Assembly: GCA_017643845.1 (NCBI GenBank)
Contig: JAEPMR010000022.1
Location: 1-42,691, forward strand
Source: Marivivens sp.
Lineage (GTDB): Bacteria > Pseudomonadota > Alphaproteobacteria > Rhodobacterales > Rhodobacteraceae
Direction: 5' to 3'
Length of the DNA stretch: 42,691 nucleotides
The translations under genes were made by a program, and so were the position numbers. This document shows positions 36,880 through 42,691 of this stretch, in pieces. The notes beneath the pieces are model-generated. The model saw only the letters and a list, made by a program, of their open reading frames with translations, did no database searches and was not told the DNA's origin. The first letter of the stretch is position 1, and the number at the start of each line of letters is the position of its first letter.

Positions 36880-37242
36880 ATGACGAGCGAAATCCGTTTC
36901 TACGCTGTGCGGACAATAAGAAGCGGGCAGGTCGAGGCATTGCGCGCACTGGGTGAAGAGGCGACGGCTTATTTTAAAGAGAACCAGCCCGGAACTTTGG
37001 AGTATGAGTGGTTCCTTGATTCGGGTGCAATGACTTGCCACCTGTTCGAGCGATATGCCGACGCTGATGCCTGTTTGGAACATCTTCGTGCTTGGGGTGA
37101 GAAGTTTGCCTCACGGGCTGATACGCTTTTAGTTCCGAAAACGATGTTCGTTTACGGTCCTGTCAACGAGGATATCCGCTGTGCTTTGGCCGATGCAAAT
37201 CCGGCCTATTGCCAGCAGCTGTGTGGTTATTCCGCCTCTTAG
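36880..37242 (+). CDS. Putative quinol monooxygenase (ABM domain)
   Basis: A 120-aa dimeric alpha/beta-barrel-type protein. The pattern EIRFYAVRTIRSGQVEALRALGEEATAYFKENQPGTLEYEWFLDS, then CHLFERYADADACLEHLRAWGEKF, is typical of antibiotic-biosynthesis-monooxygenase (YgiN-like) proteins. ATG 36880 has AAGGA upstream. The C-terminal tail with three cysteines (IRCALADANPAYCQQLCGY) is unusual. Its stop overlaps the convergent minus-strand gene by four bases. Confidence 0.75.
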   Translation: MTSEIRFYAVRTIRSGQVEALRALGEEATAYFKENQPGTLEYEWFLDSGAMTCHLFERYADADACLEHLRAWGEKFASRADTLLVPKTMFVYGPVNEDIRCALADANPAYCQQLCGYSAS

Positions 37243-38198
37243 GGCGGCTGTATTCCGCCTTGCAGATATGGAATTTCAAGCGTTCCCTGGAAGTAGGCGC
37301 TGAGTGTGTCAGGGTCCCAGGCGCCGATCCAAAAAGCAATGTTCCAATCTGCCTCAGCCCCTGTTTGAAGGAAGCCATTCAAGATCTTCGGGCCAAATGT
37401 TTCCTTTGTGTCATTGCCGCCTTTCATCATGAAGTTGAACCGTTCCACCATTGTGCAGTTGCGAATGCGACGATTTGACGGATCGTCGATACCAATTTGC
37501 AACTGCCAGAGCCGACCTTCGATCACCGCGATTTTCGCCTGGTTTTCAGGTGTGTCCGGTTGGGATTTTAGCTTGTGTAAATCGGTTTGAAGAAGGGTCC
37601 GGCGATGGACGGCACGGGCATAGGCGTCCCACATTCCTGTTGCGCGCCCAATGGTATCCGGTTCGTTATACATGCCGTAGGCCGCCATACGCGCCAAATT
37701 GTCGGGTGGCGCCTGATAAACGGGTTTGTTCGGATCGACGGGCGAGCTGCGAAAGATGAATTGTTTATCCGGATACCCGATCCGCATTCGGAATGGAGAG
37801 ATCGGCTCTTGTCCGGGAAGTGTGAGGATCAGGTTTCTATTCTCTAGTTTCGGCCCATCTTCCCAATTTACCGGTAACCCTACCAATTCGGGAATTGAGA
37901 TCGGATCCAGACCCGGGCGATGGCTCTCAGCTTTTGTCACCGTGACCCCTATCGGCTGGGGTGCGTAGGTACGGATGTATGACTTTCCGTCAGTCTTCTC
38001 GTCCCACTCCGGTTGGAGGCGAATAACCCGATCAAGGTCGGGTTCGTCCCCGAACGCAAAGCTGTATCCTGAAACGCCACGTGGATCGTCTGTCGGATCC
38101 GGGTCTGTGGGGATACGCATCAAGCCATAGCCGGAAAACTCGATCAGCAGCCGGTCCATATTTGGCGACGATTTCGGGCTCTTTGGGGAACTGCTCAT
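37239..38198 (-). CDS. Unrecognised 319-aa partner of the ferritin-like protein
   Basis: ATG 38198 overlaps the stop of the ferritin-like gene (ATGA), so the two are translationally coupled; the longer frame to 38252 lies inside that gene. The protein is soluble, without signal or membrane segments. A Ser/Pro/Lys-rich start is followed by LLIEFSGYGLMRIPTDPDP, a central region with several Pro and aromatic residues, a helical stretch (AVHRRTLLQTDLHKLKSQPD) and an aromatic tail (WNIAFWIGAWDPDTLSAYF). I do not recognise the family. The pairing suggests a subunit or accessory protein of a ferritin-like oxidase, perhaps equivalent to the non-ferritin part of larger enzymes such as VioB or RebD, which is speculation. 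Confidence 0.7.
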   Translation of the reverse strand: MSSSPKSPKSSPNMDRLLIEFSGYGLMRIPTDPDPTDDPRGVSGYSFAFGDEPDLDRVIRLQPEWDEKTDGKSYIRTYAPQPIGVTVTKAESHRPGLDPISIPELVGLPVNWEDGPKLENRNLILTLPGQEPISPFRMRIGYPDKQFIFRSSPVDPNKPVYQAPPDNLARMAAYGMYNEPDTIGRATGMWDAYARAVHRRTLLQTDLHKLKSQPDTPENQAKIAVIEGRLWQLQIGIDDPSNRRIRNCTMVERFNFMMKGGNDTKETFGPKILNGFLQTGAEADWNIAFWIGAWDPDTLSAYFQGTLEIPYLQGGIQPP

Positions 38199-39538
38199 TT
38201 TCCTAGGTCCTTCGCGCCGGTTGCCGTTTTGAAGTTGGCGTGGATCCGCCACACGTTTTCGATGATGAACGCCAGGCGTTTTTTGGCAGCTTCGTCGGTC
38301 ACCAGCGTTTCACTATGTTTGAGGCCAGCCAAAAGTGTCGCCATGTTATCGGCGATGGTGTCGAACGCGGATTCCCGCTCACCGAGTATTCCGATCCTCC
38401 GCTCGTACCGGAATGAAGGGCCAGCCCGTTTGCCGGCTGGCTGATCCTTGAATGCGGGTAGAGTGGTCAGGACCTCAGACAGCGGGCGAATTACCATGGT
38501 CATGAAGGGAAAAAAGGCCGCGAATTCGAGTGCCAGACTGTCTTCGTCTGGCTGGTCCGTTGCCCCAAAGAAACGGGCGAGCAACATCATTAATGTAGAA
38601 TAGGCCTGGTCAAAGCTTCTACTGACTTCGTTGGTCGTGGCGTCTGTAATCAACGTACCTGATTTTTGTGCATTGCCGCGTCCGGGAACATTGGAGCGTG
38701 GATTGTCGATGACATCCCTCGCGGGTTCAAATTTGGGGTCAGCGCGGCATTCTTCATCAAGCTCTTCGAGAATTTCCAGAAACTTCCCGAAGTGGCTGTC
38801 GTCGCGGTCGCCGTGTGCGCCTTCACCTTCTTCGACTATTTGCTCTATCGCACTCAAAGCGCTTTCGAGGTCGGTCACACCATCGAGGTGGATATTGTAG
38901 GCCGTGTTGCCGCTTTCAGACGAGAGATGTATCTGCCGCGCCTGGGCGGAGTCCCCGATCTTGAATTGTGCTCCACGAGGGCCGACAAATAGGTCAGCCC
39001 CCATTCGGTCATCCTGCGCGAGTTTTTTGATCAGGTCCCTGATCGCATCATAAAGCTGGCCGATCGTTTTGTGTTTGGTGGGATCATAGTCAACGACGGC
39101 TTTCAGGCGCGACAGCATCTGGTCTGTCATCGTCCCCTCTTCGGGAAGCTCGAACAAGACAAATCTTTGCATTGTCGCTTGGCTGAACTTCTCGAGTTTG
39201 CTTTCGACGCCTGTCTCATAATATTGCGGATCAAGCGGGAAATCCGGTCGGCGCAAATGCGGACTCGAGCCAATCGCAATTTGCAGATTGATGACGTAAC
39301 CCAGATGTTCCATCTCTTGACGCGCGACTTCCATAAGGAGGCTCTGCCAGCGTTGCATCTTCTGAACCTGACCCGGTGACAGCCCCTCTGATGTGCTGCG
39401 CTTCATTGAAAATGCAGCAAAGAGATATTGGCAGCAAAGCGAATGCTCAAGCTCGGCTGCCTCTGCTAACATGTCGGCAAGTAACGCACGATCATAGATC
39501 GGGTTTGGATTGTCAGCTTCTAGGCCGGAAGTGGTCAT
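38195..39538 (-). CDS. Ferritin-like protein, iminophenyl-pyruvate dimer synthase type
   Basis: A 447-aa soluble protein. Two E-x-x-H motifs on predicted helices, ELEHSLCCQYLFAAFS (Glu29, His32) and ARQEMEHLGYVINLQIAIG (Glu75, His78), give a di-metal site. EEGEGAHGDRDDSHFGKFLEI is a further hallmark of the ferritin-like domain found in VioB, RebD and StaD, enzymes that join two tryptophan-derived imines in violacein and indolocarbazole synthesis. Here the domain stands alone, with a coupled unknown partner and no other pigment genes nearby, so the reaction is open. Homologues of this standalone type are often uncharacterised. Confidence 0.8.
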   Translation of the reverse strand: MTTSGLEADNPNPIYDRALLADMLAEAAELEHSLCCQYLFAAFSMKRSTSEGLSPGQVQKMQRWQSLLMEVARQEMEHLGYVINLQIAIGSSPHLRRPDFPLDPQYYETGVESKLEKFSQATMQRFVLFELPEEGTMTDQMLSRLKAVVDYDPTKHKTIGQLYDAIRDLIKKLAQDDRMGADLFVGPRGAQFKIGDSAQARQIHLSSESGNTAYNIHLDGVTDLESALSAIEQIVEEGEGAHGDRDDSHFGKFLEILEELDEECRADPKFEPARDVIDNPRSNVPGRGNAQKSGTLITDATTNEVSRSFDQAYSTLMMLLARFFGATDQPDEDSLALEFAAFFPFMTMVIRPLSEVLTTLPAFKDQPAGKRAGPSFRYERRIGILGERESAFDTIADNMATLLAGLKHSETLVTDEAAKKRLAFIIENVWRIHANFKTATGAKDLGK

Positions 39539-39786
39539 TGAATGTCTCTTTTTCTCGGGGGTTTATTTGCTCAAACGGACTGCAAAAAATTCATAAGCGT
39601 GCTCTATCTTTCGAAGCGTAGACTTCAGCACATAACCTGTCTACCACCTGGGCGAGTGCTTTTTGGGGTGTATCAGTTAGAAACGTATTCTTTTGCGTGA
39701 TACGCGAAGGTAACAAACACAACCATTGGGTGCATTTGGACTATTTGAAGAACGCCCAGTATTGGGAACGGAGCAAGGACTATCGG

Positions 39787-40461
39787 ATGACCATTACCTC
39801 AGTTTGGCGCTGGCTCATTTTGTTCGGTTCGCTTTGCCTCATCATCATCTTTCCCTTTTTGATCTGGGAGCAGTCCATTGAGCGATTTGTTACGTTCATT
39901 CTTGCGCGTGAGGCTGGTGCATTCGTATTTTCGGCGGTTGTCATTGCCGCGCTCGGGACGGATATTTTCCTGCCGGTGCCATCGAGCATTGTCGCGGCCT
40001 TTGCTGGCGCGACATTGGGATGGTTTTGGGCAACACTTGTCTGTTGGATGGGAATGACGGCTGGATGTGCAATTGGTTATTGGGCCGGTTGTGCTGGTGG
40101 CACACCTTTGGTGCGCCGATTGGTGGGCGAGCGCGAGTATCAGCGCGCTGTAAACCAATCGGGTCGGCTAGCGCTGCCGACACTTGTCGTGATGCGGGCC
40201 GTTCCAGTGTTGGCCGAAGTGTCCGTTCTTGCGGCAGGGATCGCCCGAATTCCGTTCAGGCGGTTTCTATTCGCGACGGGCTTTGCAAATTTCGGAATAT
40301 CCGCCGTGTATGGTGTCGCGGGTGGTGCTGCGAAAACTGAGGGGACGTTCCTGTTTGTGTTCGGTGCAGCGCTCCTTGTGCCACTGGTCGGATTGGTAGC
40401 TTTGAAGGCGCTTGCGGGTGTCAAAGTGATCCGAATTCAAAAAGCCGATTCTGATCGCTAA
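39787..40461 (+). CDS. DedA/VTT-domain membrane protein
   Basis: A 224-aa inner-membrane protein from ATG 39787 (AAGGA upstream); the frame is open from GTG 39697. It has about five hydrophobic segments. The core FLPVPSSIVAAFAGATLGW, then GMTAGCAIGYWAG and MRAVPVLAEVSVLAAGIARIPFRRF, is the VTT (DedA/SNARE-associated) fold. Related proteins flip phospholipids or undecaprenyl phosphate across the membrane. The specific role is unknown. The 248 bases before it hold no other gene that I can support. Confidence 0.85.
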   Translation: MTITSVWRWLILFGSLCLIIIFPFLIWEQSIERFVTFILAREAGAFVFSAVVIAALGTDIFLPVPSSIVAAFAGATLGWFWATLVCWMGMTAGCAIGYWAGCAGGTPLVRRLVGEREYQRAVNQSGRLALPTLVVMRAVPVLAEVSVLAAGIARIPFRRFLFATGFANFGISAVYGVAGGAAKTEGTFLFVFGAALLVPLVGLVALKALAGVKVIRIQKADSDR

Positions 40462-40535
40462 TTTAGCCGCCATACAAGGGCGCGTGAGCTACACGTGACG
40501 ACAAGAAGTTTGGGGTCTGTCGCCGCAAATGGCGG

Positions 40536-40575
40536 AACAGCCCAAGAGTGGTTTCTGCGCCACTCTTAGGCTGTT
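40536..40575. terminator. Long hairpin between convergent genes
   Basis: A 16-bp stem interrupted by one mismatch (40536-40551 with 40560-40575) and an eight-base loop, placed between the DedA-like gene and the convergent oxidoreductase. The T-tract is short (TTTG on plus), so it is probably a bidirectional terminator of moderate strength. Confidence 0.6.
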
Positions 40576-40605
40576 TGTCGGTCGTGCCCGTTGCTGGCGC
40601 TTGGC

Positions 40606-41742
40606 TCAGGCCAACAGTGCCTTTGCGGCTGCAGCGTCAAGAGGGGCAGGGCGGTCGCAGGTGGTGGTCATGTCGATCCATGTTCGTGTTTCGCCGGCCT
40701 TAAGGATGGCCGTCATGACCTCGACAACGTGAGTGGCCAGTTCCAGGCTGCAGCGGTGCGGGCGTCCCTCGGAAATTGCGGCCGCCATATCGGCCAGGCC
40801 GGCGCAGCGATAGTTTGCGTGATCGTGGCCGCGATTGTCCTGCTGGTTCGGTCTGCTGAATGGATGGTCGTCATGTGAAACGGATGTTTCCTCGCCATCT
40901 GCGGAAACACGCGTAACGCCGCCGCCAAAGAAGTTCGGATCAGGAACATACAGAGAGCCGCTACTTCCATAAATATCCATATTTGGGTGGCGGTGTGCCC
41001 AGACATCCCAACTGGCGCTGAGTGTGACAATCGCTCCGCTGGCGAATTCCAATATGGAGTGAATATTTGTTGGTGTCTCGACTGGAACGGTCTCGCCTTC
41101 ACGAGGGCCATTGCCAATGGTGCGTGTGACAAAGCTCGCGGTCGCAGCGGCAGAGACCGCTTTCACCGGACCAATCATCTGGACGAGATTTGTGATGTAG
41201 TAGGGGCCGAGGTCCAGGATTGGACCGCCGCCAGGCTGGAAAAAGAAATCGGGGTTGGGGTGCCACGCCTCCATACCGTGTGACATCACATGGCACGATC
41301 CGCCGATGATTTCGCCAATATCGCCTGCATCGATTGCCGCGCGTGCAGCCTGATGTGCGCCTCCCAAGAAGGTATCTGGCGCTGAACCCACGCGCAGCCC
41401 TTTAGCTGCTGCAATAGCACGGAGTGCCTCTCCCTCTTCTAGCGAGAGGACGTACGGCTTTTCTGAATAGGCGTGTTTGCCTCCCTCGAGGATCCGGCGG
41501 GTGATGTCAAAATGGGCGGCCGGAATGGTGAGATTGACAATAATGTCGATATCTTCGGCGGCCAAAAGCCCATCAACGGTTTCTGCGCGGATACCAAATT
41601 CTGCTGCGCGTGAATGTGCAGCTTCAGCATTGATATCCGCGACAGCGCGGACTTCGAGGCCGCGGAATAGCGGTGCAAGCTTCAGGTAGGCCGCCGAGAT
41701 GTTTCCACATCCGATGATGCCGATGCCGGTCGTTTTGGTCAT
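40606..41742 (-). CDS. Gfo/Idh/MocA-family sugar oxidoreductase
   Basis: A 378-aa cytoplasmic NAD(P)-dependent dehydrogenase. The Rossmann start is GIGIIGCGNIS, and Glu94-Lys95-Pro96 (HAYSEKPYVL) carries the catalytic lysine. GPILDLGPYYITNLVQMIGPV holds the Asp/Tyr region typical of sugar and inositol dehydrogenases. It is the last gene of an operon after a MalK-type ATPase and a sugar isomerase/epimerase, nine bases after the latter, so it probably oxidises the imported sugar. The substrate is not identifiable. Confidence 0.92.
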   Translation of the reverse strand: MTKTTGIGIIGCGNISAAYLKLAPLFRGLEVRAVADINAEAAHSRAAEFGIRAETVDGLLAAEDIDIIVNLTIPAAHFDITRRILEGGKHAYSEKPYVLSLEEGEALRAIAAAKGLRVGSAPDTFLGGAHQAARAAIDAGDIGEIIGGSCHVMSHGMEAWHPNPDFFFQPGGGPILDLGPYYITNLVQMIGPVKAVSAAATASFVTRTIGNGPREGETVPVETPTNIHSILEFASGAIVTLSASWDVWAHRHPNMDIYGSSGSLYVPDPNFFGGGVTRVSADGEETSVSHDDHPFSRPNQQDNRGHDHANYRCAGLADMAAAISEGRPHRCSLELATHVVEVMTAILKAGETRTWIDMTTTCDRPAPLDAAAAKALLA

Positions 41743-41751
41743 GCTAAGTCC

Positions 41752-42501
41752 TTACAGCGCGCGGAGGGTTTCGATTGAGCGTTTTGCAAAGCGTTCGAGG
41801 TCGTTGGGGTTATCATGCTCCACAACGAAAAGCTCCACACCGGTTGATCTCAGTGCGGCCATGATGGCTGCCCAATCCATGGTGCCATGCCCCACATCGG
41901 CCCAACCGTCCTCGTCTTCGCAGGTGCCTGTCGGGGCGATATCCTTCACGTGAGCGGCTGTAATCCGGTCTTTGTAGCGCTCGATCCATGCGAGTGGGTC
42001 CGCACCACCGCGTACGATCCATGCGATATCGGCTTCCCAATCTATTGAGGGGGCATGTTCGAGCAAAAGCTCCATGGCGATTTCGCCACCAGGTAGAGGC
42101 ATGAATTCCCAATGGTGATTGTGCCAGCCAAATTTCAGGCCCGCGTCATTTACGCGCTTTCCAGCTTCCTCCAGCCGATTTGCAAGTGCGATCCATGCAT
42201 CTGCGTCACCACCGTTGCGTAAGTCGTCCTCGGGAGCGGGGCAAAACACGGTCGTCATTCCAAGCGCTTTGGCTTGGGTGATTGAAACCTCAAACCCTTC
42301 CTCAAAGCTTCCTATGGGGAAAAAATGGCCTGAAGGCATTGTGAGCCCGTTTGCGTCCAGGAGCGCTTTGGTTGCCGCCGGATCCTCGTAAACGCCTCCG
42401 AAGCCCTCAACCTGCGTGTAGCCGAGCCCCGCTATGGTCTGAAAGACGTTGTCCCATGGTGTGAAGTTGCGCGCGGAGTAGAGCTGGAATGAGATGTCCA
42501 T
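41752..42501 (-). CDS. Sugar phosphate isomerase/epimerase (xylose-isomerase-like TIM barrel)
   Basis: A 249-aa TIM-barrel protein of the AP-endonuclease-2 / IolE-like superfamily. Metal-ligand candidates are in GWHNHHWEF, AAHVKDIAPTG and VVEHDNPND. It isomerises or epimerises a sugar or keto-inositol in partnership with the adjacent Gfo/Idh/MocA dehydrogenase. The ATG at 42501 follows the ATPase stop by about 30 bases, consistent with one transcript. Confidence 0.9.
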   Translation of the reverse strand: MDISFQLYSARNFTPWDNVFQTIAGLGYTQVEGFGGVYEDPAATKALLDANGLTMPSGHFFPIGSFEEGFEVSITQAKALGMTTVFCPAPEDDLRNGGDADAWIALANRLEEAGKRVNDAGLKFGWHNHHWEFMPLPGGEIAMELLLEHAPSIDWEADIAWIVRGGADPLAWIERYKDRITAAHVKDIAPTGTCEDEDGWADVGHGTMDWAAIMAALRSTGVELFVVEHDNPNDLERFAKRSIETLRAL

Positions 42502-42530
42502 GATTGATCCTGTCAGGTGGCCGCTGTTTG

Positions 42531-42691
42531 TCAGAGGCGTAGTTCGGTTGTTTTGTCGAAGAGGGATGCACGTGCGGGGTCGATGCCAAGTGTCAACTTG
42601 TCTCCGACAGCGACCCGCGCCTGTCCGTCCATGCGGGCGCGGAAATGATGATCGGCCAGAACAACGTCGATCAGCGTGTCGGAGCCAGTGG
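42531..42691 (-). CDS. Sugar ABC transporter ATPase (MalK/UgpC type), C-terminal end only
   Basis: The last 52 residues of a protein whose gene begins beyond the window. The visible part (TGSDTLIDVVLADHHFRARM, then VAVGDKLTLGIDPARASLFD) is the TOBE regulatory end of a MalK-type ATPase. It shows that the isomerase and oxidoreductase genes belong to a second sugar-import operon. Confidence 0.85.
   Translation of the reverse strand, partial: TGSDTLIDVVLADHHFRARMDGQARVAVGDKLTLGIDPARASLFDKTTELRL

Overview
The window looks like chromosome from a marine-type alphaproteobacterium of the Rhodobacteraceae (Roseobacter group). This is inferred from gene content and order: murA / DUF2948 / hisD / UPF0262 / low-molecular-weight phosphatase, infA / maf / RNase E/G / yacG, an aglEFGK-type alpha-glucoside importer, and a TakP-like TRAP binding protein. 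Genes are dense and moderately GC-rich, with many 4-base start/stop overlaps. I see no transposase, integrase, phage gene or CRISPR array.

Layout. 1-2.7 kb: the 3' end of an ABC exporter gene and an acyl-CoA synthetase. 2.7-5 kb: a membrane chemoreceptor on the minus strand. 5.2-8.5 kb: an oxidative-stress module, katG (minus) divergent from oxyR (plus), with two inverted repeats between them. OxyR keeps the two redox cysteines. 8.5-10.6 kb: a membrane hybrid histidine kinase. 10.85-17.7 kb: an alpha-glycoside regulon consisting of a LacI-type repressor, binding protein, two permeases, ATPase and a GH4 glycosidase. A perfect 16-bp operator lies before the binding-protein gene, related sites lie before the repressor gene, intercistronic hairpins lie inside the operon, and a strong terminator ends it. 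17.8-20.6 kb: an orphan TakP-like TRAP binding protein convergent with a ToxR/CadC-like membrane TPR regulator, then a small exported HExxH protein. 20.66-29.1 kb: housekeeping genes (tRNA-Thr, a 47-aa basic protein, murA, DUF2948, hisD, UPF0262, a phosphatase-like protein, NTF2-like, GNAT, nitrilase, infA, maf, a short RNase E/G, yacG), ending in a clear terminator.

29.17-32.45 kb is the most unusual part. An AT-rich 430-bp intergenic stretch with a direct repeat and a potentially switchable leader precedes a 948-aa modular protein. That protein has a clan-A-like glycosidase barrel, RTX calcium repeats, an acidic helical-repeat region and a C-terminal CFI-box-like domain. tRNA-Phe follows. 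33-36.2 kb: a SAM-domain / class III cyclase / AAA / TPR signalling protein. 36.2-37.2 kb: a GNAT acetyltransferase and an ABM-type monooxygenase. 37.2-39.5 kb (minus): a translationally coupled pair, a ferritin-like protein of the iminophenyl-pyruvate dimer synthase type and an unrecognised 319-aa partner. 39.8-40.5 kb: a DedA/VTT membrane protein. 40.6-42.7 kb (minus): the end of a second sugar ABC operon with a MalK-type ATPase (partial), a sugar isomerase/epimerase and a Gfo/Idh/MocA oxidoreductase.

All functions are inferred by reading the sequence; no database search was run. Start sites moved from the longest possible frame are explained in each entry.
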